Made by a program: the position numbers and the translations under genes. Of a DNA stretch of 27,680 nt, positions 1 to 6,865 are shown piece after piece. Source of the stretch: Solirubrobacterales bacterium. GTDB taxonomy: Bacteria; Actinomycetota; Thermoleophilia; Solirubrobacterales; Solirubrobacteraceae. Location: assembly GCA_017354065.1 (NCBI GenBank), contig JAFMRN010000002.1, forward strand, positions 1 through 27,680, given 5' to 3'. Under the pieces are notes generated by a model, which worked only from the letters and a program-made list of their open reading frames with translations, was not told the DNA's origin and did not search any database. Every line of letters starts with the position of its first letter. Position 1 is the stretch's first letter.

Positions 1-308
1 CCGCCGCTGAGGCCTGCCGGGCGATCCAGCCTGCGCGTGTCGCGCGGCTGCACACTGTGGCCGACCGGATTGCCGCGGCAGCCGGCGTCTCGCGTGCGGC
101 CGGTGCCGTGCAGTCCGTGCCGGTCGGCTCCGCTTCGGTTGCCTATGACGCGTCTGTGCGCCTGGGTGAGGAGGGCATCGTGGTCGGCTGCTTCCGGCCG
201 CCGAGCGTGCCGGACGGGATCTCCCGGCTGCGCTTGACCGCGCGCGCGACGGTTGATCCGGACGTGGCTGCTCAGGCCGCAGCGCAGGCTGCTGCGCTGG
301 TGGCATGA
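1..308 (+). CDS. bioF: 8-amino-7-oxononanoate synthase, C-terminal part (partial)
   Basis: Only the last ~100 residues lie in the window; the frame is open from base 3 to the TGA at 306-308 and the gene starts upstream of base 1. The family is a PLP-dependent enzyme that condenses pimeloyl-ACP with L-alanine in biotin synthesis. The diagnostic piece is the C-terminal GCFRPPSVPDGISRLRLT, which matches the family signature around the conserved arginine that binds the substrate carboxylate. An Ala-rich tail follows. The stop overlaps the start of bioD (ATGA, 305-308), so the two are almost certainly one translationally coupled biotin operon. The internal GTG at 57 is not a real start, because homology continues upstream of it. 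Confidence 0.88.
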   Translation, partial: AAEACRAIQPARVARLHTVADRIAAAAGVSRAAGAVQSVPVGSASVAYDASVRLGEEGIVVGCFRPPSVPDGISRLRLTARATVDPDVAAQAAAQAAALVA

Positions 309-937
309 GCGCCCTGTATGTGACCGGCACCGATACGGGTGTCGGCAAGACGGTCGCCACCGCCGCGCTCGCGGTGTGCCTCGGTTTTCGCGTTTACAAG
401 CCGGTGCAGGCCGGGCTGCCGGCGGACATCGACTTTGTCACCAGCGTCGTTGACGTAGACGCCTCGGAGGGGATCCGCTTGCGCGATCCGATGGCGCCGG
501 TCGCGGCCGCAGCGCGTGAGGGAGTGGAGTTGCCGCCGCTGGCCGTTCACCAAGCGCGGATTGCTGAGCTCGGTGACGTGCTGGTGGAGGGGGCGGGCGG
601 CCTGCTCGTGCGGCTCTCCGCCTCGGAAACGATGGCCGACTTTCCCGGGCCGTTTGTGGTCGTATGCCGGGCCGCGCTGGGGACGCTGAACCACACCGCC
701 CTGACGTTGGAGGCGTTGCGTGCGCGCGACCGGCCGGTTGCGGGTCTGATCATCGGCTCCTGGCCGCACGAGCCGGACCTGAACGAGCTGTCGAACCGCG
801 AAGCGCTTTTGCAGTTCGGGGTGCCGCTGCTGGGGGCGATCCCGGCCGGGGCCGGTTCGTTGGAGCCGGCGGCGTTCCGGGCCGCCGCGCCGGGGTGGTT
901 GAGGGGCCTTAAGTGGCCAACCCCTACCGAGTCGTGA
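305..937 (+). CDS. bioD: Dethiobiotin synthetase
   Basis: The 210-residue protein is a cytoplasmic ATP-dependent enzyme that closes the ureido ring of dethiobiotin from 7,8-diaminopelargonic acid and CO2. The P-loop TGTDTGVGKT sits at residues 7-16, as expected for BioD. It is followed by the YKPVQAG motif with the catalytic lysine, and by VEGAGGLLVRL near residue 97. At 210 residues it is slightly shorter than the usual 220-240; the region after KPVQAG is compact. The ATG start overlaps the bioF stop by 4 bases, which fixes the start. The gene downstream is a reverse transcriptase with no link to biotin, so the biotin operon probably ends here. Confidence 0.93.
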   Translation: MSALYVTGTDTGVGKTVATAALAVCLGFRVYKPVQAGLPADIDFVTSVVDVDASEGIRLRDPMAPVAAAAREGVELPPLAVHQARIAELGDVLVEGAGGLLVRLSASETMADFPGPFVVVCRAALGTLNHTALTLEALRARDRPVAGLIIGSWPHEPDLNELSNREALLQFGVPLLGAIPAGAGSLEPAAFRAAAPGWLRGLKWPTPTES

Positions 938-1199
938 GGCCCTTGCGCAGTTGGGTCCCTGTGAGGGCCCAAACTGCGCTACCCCCAACGCGGCGGCGGG
1001 GGTTTGCGCAATTAAGTACGGTGGAAGCGGCGGTGCCGCGGTTTGAGTTGGGTCAGCGGACCCTCTCTGGGGGTTCCCCAGGGATCACCATTCAGTAGGG
1101 CAATGCGTCGCGCGTCCTACTTTGTCGTGCCCCTTCGTGGCACCTCGGGACGGCGCAGGACAGGAGCAGTCAAGCCGCGGCATCGCCATCATTGGCCGC
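938..1199 (+). ncRNA. Candidate retron msr-msd non-coding RNA region
   Basis: This stretch between bioD and the reverse transcriptase has little protein-coding character but is packed with inverted repeats. A long hairpin has arms 945-960 and 964-979 (14 of 16 pairs, 3-base loop). Shorter stems are 981-986/998-1003, 1027-1031/1035-1039, 1050-1054/1059-1063, 1065-1072/1076-1083 (CTGGGG/CCCCAG core), 1095-1101/1114-1120 and 1127-1131/1139-1143. AGTTGGGTC occurs twice (949-957 and 1046-1054). A weak candidate for the closing a1/a2 pairing is 913-920 with 1192-1199 (8 pairs, one G-U). Retron RTs are encoded just downstream of such an RNA, so position and structure fit. The branch guanosine and exact ends are not identified, and the first hairpin could instead be a bioD terminator. 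Confidence 0.45.
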
Positions 1200-2174
1200 G
1201 TGCCCGCATGGAACGTCGCGGCAATCGACTCGCTGCCGGAGTTGGCCGAGCGTCTGGAGTTGAGCCTGGAACAGCTGCAGTGGCTCGCGGACGTCCGTGG
1301 CCTTGAGCGGAGCGTCAACTCAGAGCGGCTGCGCAACGACCGCTACCGCCTGCTGCCGCGCGCCTCCGGCGTGCCGCGCGTGCTCGAGATCCCCAAGGGC
1401 CGTTTGAAGGAAGTGCAGCGCTGGGTTCTGCGCGAGATCCTCAACCAGATACCGACCCACCCCGCGGCGCACGGCTTCGTGCGCGGCAGCTCGGTACGCA
1501 CCCACGCCGAGGTGCACAGCGGCCAGGCGATGGTGTTGGGACTCGACCTCAAGGACTTCTTCGCGTCCGTCCGGCGCGCGCAGGTGAAGGCGATCTTCCG
1601 GGCGGCCGGCTTCGAGACCGAGGTGGCGCGCACGCTCGCCGGACTGTGCACCAACACCACCCCGCGCCATGTGGGGGCGTCTCGCCTGCTCGCCACACCC
1701 CATCTGCCACAGGGCGCGCCGAGTTCGCCGGCGCTGGCGAACCTCGCCGCCTTCGCGCTGGACCGGCGGCTGAGCGGGCTTGCCTACGCTCACGACCTGC
1801 TCTACAGCCGCTATGCAGATGACCTGACCTTCTCCGGGCCGATGCCCGGACGCGGGCGGAGGCGCTTCCTGGTTGCCCTGGCTACCGAGATAGCTCGGGA
1901 TGAGGGTTTCGCGATCAACGAGCGCAAGACCGCGATGCACCCGGCCGGCGGGCGCCAGCAGGTCTGCGGCGTGGTCGTCAACGCGCGGCCGAACGTCCCG
2001 CGCCGGGACTATGACCGGCTGAAGGCGACCCTGCACAACCTCGCAGCCGCCGGGCCGGTGGACCGCTCCGAGGCCGCTGCCCTGGCCGGCAGGATCGCCT
2101 GGGTCGCCTCGCTCAACCCCGCACGCGGGGCGAAGCTGCGTGAGAAATACGCCAAGATCGAGTGGTCGGAGTGA
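1200..2174 (+). CDS. Retron-type reverse transcriptase
   Basis: This is an RNA-directed DNA polymerase of the retron group, which in known systems makes msDNA from an adjacent structured RNA. Visible in order: an N-terminal SLPELAERLELS segment; the PK box before LKEVQRWVLREIL; HPAAHGFVRGSS (the retron NAxxH-type region); LDLKDFF with the first catalytic Asp; LPQGAPSSPALANLAAF; SRYADDLTFSG with the YADD catalytic pair; and QQVCGVVVN, where most retron RTs have VTG. The protein is 324 residues from GTG 1200, a normal size. The frame stays open upstream to TTG 1122 and includes GTG 1137. No start has a good ribosome binding site, so the start is uncertain; 1200 is preferred because it begins just before recognisable homology. 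No maturase, protease or second domain is present. The stop overlaps the ABC-F start (TGATG). Confidence 0.87.
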   Translation: MPAWNVAAIDSLPELAERLELSLEQLQWLADVRGLERSVNSERLRNDRYRLLPRASGVPRVLEIPKGRLKEVQRWVLREILNQIPTHPAAHGFVRGSSVRTHAEVHSGQAMVLGLDLKDFFASVRRAQVKAIFRAAGFETEVARTLAGLCTNTTPRHVGASRLLATPHLPQGAPSSPALANLAAFALDRRLSGLAYAHDLLYSRYADDLTFSGPMPGRGRRRFLVALATEIARDEGFAINERKTAMHPAGGRQQVCGVVVNARPNVPRRDYDRLKATLHNLAAAGPVDRSEAAALAGRIAWVASLNPARGAKLREKYAKIEWSE

Positions 2175-3901
2175 TGCGGAACCTGGTCAACCTGTCACGT
2201 GTCTCCAAGGAGTACGCCGCCCGCACGATCCTCGAGGACGTCACGCTCGGGATCGCCGACGGTGAGCGGATCGGGATCGTCGGCCAGAACGGCAACGGCA
2301 AGTCGACGCTGCTGGCGCTGATCGCCGGCAGCGAGCAGCCCGACCAGGGTCAGGTGGTCCACACCGGCACGCTGACGATCGGACGGCTGGGGCAGGGGGA
2401 CGATCTGGATGGCACGGTCGAGCAGGCGCTGGGCGGCTTCTCGCATGAGTGGGCCGCCGACGCCGAGTTCCGCGACGTGCTGGACGGCCTGCTCGGCGGC
2501 ACCGACCGGACGATCCGTACCGAGACGCTGTCGGGCGGGGAACGCCGCCGGATCGCCCTCGCCAAGGTGCTGCTGACCAAGCCGGAGCTGCTGTTGCTGG
2601 ACGAGCCGACCAACCACCTCGACGTCCAGGGCATCTCCTGGCTGGCCGCGCACCTGAAGCGGCGCAAGGGAGCGATGGCGATCATCACCCATGATCGCTG
2701 GTTCCTGGATGAGGTAACCACCCACACCTGGGAGGTAGCCGAGCGCACCGTGCACCAGTACGAGGGCGGTTACGCCGCCTACGTGCTGGCCCGGGCCGAA
2801 CGCGAGCGCCAATCGGCCGCGCTGGAAGCCAAGCGCCAGCAGCTGCTGCGCAAAGAGCTCGCCTGGCTGCGGCGCGGCCCGCCGGCCCGGACCAGCAAGC
2901 CGAAGTTCCGGATCGAAGCCGCCAACACGCTGATTGAGGACGAACCCGAGCCGCGCAACACCACGGAGCTGCTCAGCTTCGCGCGCCAGCGGATCGGCAA
3001 CACCGTGCTGGAGGCTGAAGACCTCTCCTTTAGGCTGCTGAAGCACATCACCTGGCGGATCGGGCCCGGGGACCGCTTCGCGCTGGTCGGCGTCAACGGC
3101 AGCGGCAAGACGACCCTGCTGGCGCTGCTGGCAGGCGCGCTTGAGCCGACCGGCGGCAAGCTGAAGACCGGCAAGACCGTGAAGCTGGCGATGCTCTCCC
3201 AGCACAGCGCCGAGCTGGCACCGGACCGGAACGTGCTGGAGTCCCTGGCCGACGTAAAGCAGATCTCTACGCTGGCGGACGGCACCCAGATAACCGCCGG
3301 GAAACTGGCCGAGCGCTTCGGCTTCCGCGGTGAGCGCCTGCGCACGAAGGTCGCAGACCTGTCCGGCGGGGAGCGGCGCCGCCTGGCGCTGATGCGCCTG
3401 CTGATGGGCGAGCCGAACGTGCTGTTGTTGGACGAGCCGACCAACGACCTCGACATCGACACGCTGACCGCGCTCGAGGACCTGCTCGACGGCTGGGGCG
3501 GGACCTTGATCGTCGTCAGCCACGACCGCTACTTCATTGAGCGCGTCACGGACAACGTCTACGCCCTGACGCCCGGGGGCGGGATCAGGCACGTGCCCGG
3601 CGGGGTCGACCAGTACCTGAGCGAGCTGACAGCGCCTGTTGGGGCGGCCTCAAAGGCCGCCAAAACCAGGACGCCCGGCGCCGGCGGACGCGAGCGTGCC
3701 GCGCGTAAGGAGCTCGCCAGGCTCGAACGCGAGGTTGAGAAGGCCGCGGAGCGAGAAGCGGCGCTGCACGAGCAGATGGCCGCCGTCAGCTCAGATCACG
3801 AGAAGCTTGCGGAGTTGACAGCGGAGCTGAACGCGGCCGTCGCGGAGCGACAGGAACTGGAGGAGCGCTGGCTGGCGGGCTCAGAGGCCCTGGAAGCCTG
3901 A
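2174..3901 (+). CDS. ABC-F family ATPase (Uup-like)
   Basis: The cytoplasmic 575-residue protein carries two ABC ATPase domains and no membrane segments. This is the ABC-F plan: proteins that act on the ribosome or its nascent peptide, not as transporters. Walker A is GQNGNGKST (residues 37-45) in the first half and GVNGSGKTT in the second. Signature motifs are LSGGERRR in both halves; Walker B with DEPTNHLD and DEPTNDLD follow. The linker contains ELAWLRRGPPARTSKPKFRIEAAN, typical of the actinobacterial Uup-like subgroup. The C-terminus (about residues 505-575) is a charged coiled coil. ATG 2174 overlaps the RT stop by one base; an in-frame GTG lies at 2162. It looks like a housekeeping gene that has become the second cistron of an RT operon, but a role as retron partner cannot be excluded. 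Confidence 0.9.
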   Translation: MRNLVNLSRVSKEYAARTILEDVTLGIADGERIGIVGQNGNGKSTLLALIAGSEQPDQGQVVHTGTLTIGRLGQGDDLDGTVEQALGGFSHEWAADAEFRDVLDGLLGGTDRTIRTETLSGGERRRIALAKVLLTKPELLLLDEPTNHLDVQGISWLAAHLKRRKGAMAIITHDRWFLDEVTTHTWEVAERTVHQYEGGYAAYVLARAERERQSAALEAKRQQLLRKELAWLRRGPPARTSKPKFRIEAANTLIEDEPEPRNTTELLSFARQRIGNTVLEAEDLSFRLLKHITWRIGPGDRFALVGVNGSGKTTLLALLAGALEPTGGKLKTGKTVKLAMLSQHSAELAPDRNVLESLADVKQISTLADGTQITAGKLAERFGFRGERLRTKVADLSGGERRRLALMRLLMGEPNVLLLDEPTNDLDIDTLTALEDLLDGWGGTLIVVSHDRYFIERVTDNVYALTPGGGIRHVPGGVDQYLSELTAPVGAASKAAKTRTPGAGGRERAARKELARLEREVEKAAEREAALHEQMAAVSSDHEKLAELTAELNAAVAERQELEERWLAGSEALEA

Positions 3902-4504
3902 GTAGGCGTCACAGAACGCCTCAACGGCGTCGCTCTGGAAGGCGCTGAGCCGCTCGCGGATCAGCTCGTCGGGCCAGTTCCACCAGGCGATCGCCTGTAG
4001 CCGCCGCGCGATGCGCTGCTCGAAGCGGCGGCGCAGCAGGCGCGCCGGGACGCCGCCGACGACGGTGTAGGGGTCGACGTCCCGGCTGACGACGGCACCT
4101 GCAGCCAGCACGGCGCCATCACCGACGCGCACGCCGGGCAAGACGATCACCCCGTGGCCGATCCAGACGTCGTTGCCGATGGTGACGCGGTTCTGGTGAC
4201 GGTCGTGAAAGAAGCCTGCATCGCGCGTCGCGTCATCGAAGTAGTACTCGGGACAGTAGGTGAAGCGGTGCTGGGCGACCCTTCCCAGCGGGTGGTTTGG
4301 CGCGCCAATCCGGACGTTCGCGGCGATCGCGGTGAAGCGGCCGATCTCCGCGTCGGCGACCATGCACCGCTGGCCGATGTAGGAGTAGTCACCGAGCTTC
4401 GAGTACTCGAAGATCGTGTCCTCGAGGATCTCGCAGCGGCGCCCGATCTTGGCCTCGCGCAGCTTGACGCTGTCGCTGATGACTGTCTCTGCGATCTTCG
4501 GCAT
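3881..4504 (-). CDS. Hexapeptide-repeat acyltransferase (DapH/GlmU-related)
   Basis: This is a left-handed beta-helix acyltransferase of about 207 residues. Imperfect hexapeptide repeats run through both halves (ISDSVKLREAKIGRRCEI and VTIGNDVWIGHGVIVLPGV). The body contains APNHPLGRVAQHRFTY, an insertion loop with CPEYYFDDATRD, and VVGGVPARLLRRRF, an arrangement typical of the xenobiotic acetyltransferase group that includes the phosphonate-operon hexapeptide protein. The histidine in NHPLGR...QHRFTY is the likely catalytic region. The acceptor is unknown and no phosphonate genes are nearby. It lies 11 bases after the RNA methyltransferase gene on the same strand, so the two are probably co-transcribed. 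Its last 21 bases overlap the 3' end of the convergent ABC-F gene. Confidence 0.85.
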   Translation of the reverse strand: MPKIAETVISDSVKLREAKIGRRCEILEDTIFEYSKLGDYSYIGQRCMVADAEIGRFTAIAANVRIGAPNHPLGRVAQHRFTYCPEYYFDDATRDAGFFHDRHQNRVTIGNDVWIGHGVIVLPGVRVGDGAVLAAGAVVSRDVDPYTVVGGVPARLLRRRFEQRIARRLQAIAWWNWPDELIRERLSAFQSDAVEAFCDAYSGFQGL

Positions 4505-4515
4505 CGGCGGCGAGA

Positions 4516-5226
4516 CTAACCGCCGCCGAAGCGCAGCGCATACAGCGTCGCCGCGACTGAGGTCGCCAGGTTCAGCGACGACACGCCCGGCGCCATGGGC
4601 AGTGCCACGCGGCGGTCGGCTGCTGCCAAGACGCGGTCTGACAGACCGTCACGCTCGGTTCCGAAGGCCAGGACGGCAGCTTCGGGGATCGCGGCTGGGG
4701 AGAGGGGATCGCCTTCCGGGTCGACGGCGATCAGCTCGCGCGACCCGGTCACTATGTGGTCCACGTGATGGACGGGCAGGGCGAAGTGCAGGCCAGCGCT
4801 GCCGCGCAGCACGTCTGGGTGCCAGGGGTCGACGGTCCCGCTGCTGAACACGCCGGCGGCGCCCGCGGCGGCGGCAACGCGCACCACCGCGCCGAGGTTG
4901 CCCAGGTGCCGGGGGTTCTCCAGGAACACCACGTGTCCCGGACCGGCGAGTACCGCGTGGGTGTCGGGTTGGGCTGGCCGGCGGGCGACGCCGACGACCT
5001 GGCAGCGCGGCGCGGCGGTTGTCAGCTCGTCGGCTGCCACGACCTGGACTGGGAGCTGTATATCCGGCGCCAGGCGGCTACGGAGGGCTTCCAGCTCGTC
5101 CGGCTGTGCAGTCCATGCGGCCAGCATATGACCGCCGAAGCGCAGGGCGTGTTTGATCGCGTGGAAGCCCTCCAGGACCACCAGGTTCGGGTCGCGGCGG
5201 GCAGCGCTGAGCGCAGACAACTCCAT
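4516..5226 (-). CDS. TrmH/SpoU-family RNA 2'-O-methyltransferase
   Basis: The 236-residue protein shows the three SpoU motifs of the knotted SPOUT fold. They are ENPRHLGNLGAVVRVAAAAG (motif 1, residues ~103-122), AFGTERDGLSD (motif 2) and LPMAPGVSSLNLATSVAATLY (motif 3, with the SAM-binding trefoil knot). The family transfers methyl from S-adenosylmethionine to ribose 2'-OH of tRNA or rRNA. The exact nucleotide target cannot be read from sequence. The N-terminal ~90 residues begin VVLEGFHAIKHALRFG, resembling the substrate-binding domain found in this family. The gene probably heads a two-gene unit with the acyltransferase that follows 11 bases later. The start is the ATG at 5226, just after the OmpA gene ends. 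Confidence 0.9.
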   Translation of the reverse strand: MELSALSAARRDPNLVVLEGFHAIKHALRFGGHMLAAWTAQPDELEALRSRLAPDIQLPVQVVAADELTTAAPRCQVVGVARRPAQPDTHAVLAGPGHVVFLENPRHLGNLGAVVRVAAAAGAAGVFSSGTVDPWHPDVLRGSAGLHFALPVHHVDHIVTGSRELIAVDPEGDPLSPAAIPEAAVLAFGTERDGLSDRVLAAADRRVALPMAPGVSSLNLATSVAATLYALRFGGG

Positions 5227-5251
5227 CGCGGATGGAGCCTAGAGCCGCGGA

Positions 5252-5782
5252 TCAGCGGGCGTAGGAGAGCTCTACGCGGCGGTTCTGCTGGCGCCCGCTG
5301 GGGTTGTCGTGCCCGCGGATCTTGTTCGGCGCCACCGGGTCCGCTTCGCCGCGTCCGGCCGCCTTGTAGCCGACGTTGCCGGCGTGGCCATGCAGATAGG
5401 CGACCACGGAGGCGGCGCGCTGGCGGGAGAGCTTGAGGTTGAAGCCCTTCTTGCCGATTGAGTCGGTGTAGCCCGTGACGGTCACCGTGCCGCCGTGCTC
5501 GCCGCGCAGCTTCGAGACCACCTGCTTGAGCAGGGGACCGGCCTGGTTCGACAGCTTCGCGCTGCCGAACGCGAACAGCACGTCGGTCCCGACCTGGAAC
5601 TTGTTCGGTGCGACGTGCTTGGGCGCGAGCGAGGTGATCCGCGGTTTGAGCGTGATCACGCGTGCCGTCAGCGGTGTGACACGCGGCGTCAGCGGCTTCA
5701 CCCGGGCCGGGGGGAGGGCGAGCGCCAGCGGAGCGGTGAACAGGGCGCAGACCAGGACCAGCAGGACTACCCGGAGACGCAT
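5252..5782 (-). CDS. Secreted OmpA-domain protein with heptapeptide-repeat linker
   Basis: From ATG 5782 the protein has 176 residues. A signal peptide (MRLRVVLLVLVCALFTAPLA) is followed by a Pro/Thr linker of four 7-residue repeats of the form R-V/I-x-x-L-x-P/A (residues 27-54), and then an OmpA/MotB-type peptidoglycan-binding domain. The domain shows FGSAKLSNQA, TVTGYTDSIG, FNLKLSRQRAASVVAYL and NRRVELSY; the conserved Asp and Arg that hold diaminopimelate are in TDSIG and SRQRA. In a lineage without a normal outer membrane such proteins probably bind cell-wall peptidoglycan. The longer frame reaching 5941 is not the gene: it lies over the upstream lipoprotein and lacks signal-peptide features. 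ATG 5782 overlaps the lipoprotein stop by one base (TGATG), implying coupling. Confidence 0.88.
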   Translation of the reverse strand: MRLRVVLLVLVCALFTAPLALALPPARVKPLTPRVTPLTARVITLKPRITSLAPKHVAPNKFQVGTDVLFAFGSAKLSNQAGPLLKQVVSKLRGEHGGTVTVTGYTDSIGKKGFNLKLSRQRAASVVAYLHGHAGNVGYKAAGRGEADPVAPNKIRGHDNPSGRQQNRRVELSYAR

Positions 5783-6390
5783 CAGGTCAGCGGGACGTTG
5801 GCGAAGGAGCCCAGGCCGGTGACGACCGACACGGTCTTGACGTTGGAAGGCGGGGCTGCGACCAGCGCGGCCAGCATGTAGGTCCCGGCCGCCGGACTGC
5901 TGTTGACGAAGAAGGGCGAGCCGGTGTCGCTGCAGAGACATGTTGAGTCTTCGCTCGGCTTGGACATGAATGTCTTGTACTGCTTCAGCCCGGCCGGGTC
6001 GACGATCGAGACGCCGCTGACGCTGGCGTCCGACTCATCGGCTCCGTTTGCGCTGAGTGCTGGCTCGGCCGTGCTGCTCAGCTTCTGAGCGGCAGCGCTG
6101 TCGACCTTGAGGGCGAAGACCACCAGGACAGCCCCGGATTGAGCCCGCTGGGCAGAGAAGAGTTGGAGCTGAATGCCGGGCTGGGAGGAGGCCACGGTTT
6201 GGATCGGTTGCTTCGGCACTTGCGCCGTAACCGGCCCTTGCGAGCTACTTGCCAGATGGAAATGCATCGTCCGGGTACCGACCTTGGCCGTGCCGCCAGG
6301 TCCGGATGACGAGCCGCCGCACGCCGCGAGCCCTGCCGTTGCTGTGAGCGCCGCAACCCCAGCGGCAACTCGTCTGAACCCCTGCCTCAT
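5782..6390 (-). CDS. Putative lipoprotein, unknown function, coupled to OmpA-domain protein
   Basis: The 202-residue protein has a lipoprotein signal peptide ending in the lipobox LAAC (Cys near residue 24), followed by a Gly/Ser-rich stretch; it should sit on the outside of the membrane. The body looks like an extracellular beta-rich domain (IQLQLFSAQRAQSGAVLVVFALKV, then VSIVDPAGLKQYKTF and a CLC pair). In my recollection a similar module is fused directly to an OmpA domain in some actinobacterial proteins; here it is a separate gene overlapping the OmpA gene by one base. A GGAGG ribosome binding site lies 7 bases before ATG 6390 and sits in a small hairpin (6393-6406). No enzymatic motif is visible. 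Confidence 0.75.
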   Translation of the reverse strand: MRQGFRRVAAGVAALTATAGLAACGGSSSGPGGTAKVGTRTMHFHLASSSQGPVTAQVPKQPIQTVASSQPGIQLQLFSAQRAQSGAVLVVFALKVDSAAAQKLSSTAEPALSANGADESDASVSGVSIVDPAGLKQYKTFMSKPSEDSTCLCSDTGSPFFVNSSPAAGTYMLAALVAAPPSNVKTVSVVTGLGSFANVPLT

Positions 6391-6392
6391 CA

Positions 6393-6406
6393 GTGACCTC
6401 CGTCAC
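6393..6406 (-). promoter_or_regulatory. Ribosome binding site inside a short hairpin
   Basis: On the minus strand GTGAC-GGAG-GTCAC forms a 5-bp stem whose loop carries most of the GGAGG Shine-Dalgarno sequence of the lipoprotein gene (ATG at 6390). Such an arrangement could dampen translation. The stem is short and may be chance. Confidence 0.3.
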
Positions 6407-6450
6407 ACGGTTTGGTGATGGAGAAAGACTACCTGGACCCGCGGGCTCGG

Positions 6451-6478
6451 AAACGCCCTCCGAAACCGGAGGGCGTTT
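6451..6478 (-). terminator. Terminator hairpin of the tmRNA gene
   Basis: A perfect 12-bp inverted repeat (arms 6451-6462 and 6467-6478, loop AAAC) lies 3 bases beyond the tmRNA 3' end on the minus strand. There is no long U-tract, only UUU at the base of the right arm, but terminators without U-tracts are common in high-GC actinobacteria. The next minus-strand gene starts at 6390, so the hairpin separates the two units. Confidence 0.75.
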
Positions 6479-6480
6479 GA

Positions 6481-6848
6481 TGGAGACGCCGGGAATTGAA
6501 CCCGGGTCCGCGGTCGCGTAAGAGGTAGCGTCTACGAGCGTAGCCGGCGTTCAAATCTCATCTCAACGTCGCCACGCCGGCCGGGTCCGTTGAGACCAGC
6601 TCCCTGGGTGGTCCCCGGACCCGAGGGAGCAAATCGGATCCGAGCTAGTTCGCTAATGAACCCGAGTCCTCATCGCGAACAAATGAGGAGCGGGCTGAAG
6701 CTCAGGCTACGCTGGAATTAAGCAGCGAGGCCGAGATCAAAGTTGTGCGAGTCCGCACTTATTGTTTTCCAGGTTTTTTACGAGGCCGCCTGGAACCTCG
6801 ACTCGCGACCACCCCCACGATCCGACCACGTCGAAGCCTGTCGTCCCC
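6481..6848 (-). ncRNA. ssrA: Transfer-messenger RNA (tmRNA)
   Basis: This 368-base minus-strand gene encodes the trans-translation RNA that frees stalled ribosomes and tags the nascent peptide. The 5' end GGGGACG pairs with CGUCUCC near the 3' end (7 bp, one G-U), leaving A as discriminator. The 5' side continues into the conserved GGCTTCGACG. The T-arm is CCGGG-TTCAATT-CCCGG. The tag frame runs 6756 down to 6718, resumes at GCG and reads A-DSHNFDLGLAA followed by TAA, closely resembling the mycobacterial ADSHQRDYALAA. It ends GLAA rather than the common ALAA. The 3' CCA is not encoded (TCA follows) and must be added after transcription. The short frame ending GLAQL over the same bases is not a gene. 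Confidence 0.95.
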
Positions 6849-6865
6849 TGGGTGTGTGTATGTCG

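Noticed and set aside
1122..1199. TTG 1122 or GTG 1137 as start of the reverse transcriptase
   Set aside because: Neither has a ribosome binding site, the extra residues lack homology that I recognise, and the DNA there is hairpin-rich; not excluded.
2195..3592. 465-residue antisense frame across the ABC-F gene
   Set aside because: It mirrors the coding strand, as is usual in high-GC DNA; the plus-strand ABC-F has all motifs.
5783..5941. Longer start for the OmpA-domain gene at 5941
   Set aside because: The added 53 residues are Arg/Gln-rich and overlap the lipoprotein gene in another frame; ATG 5782 begins a proper signal peptide.
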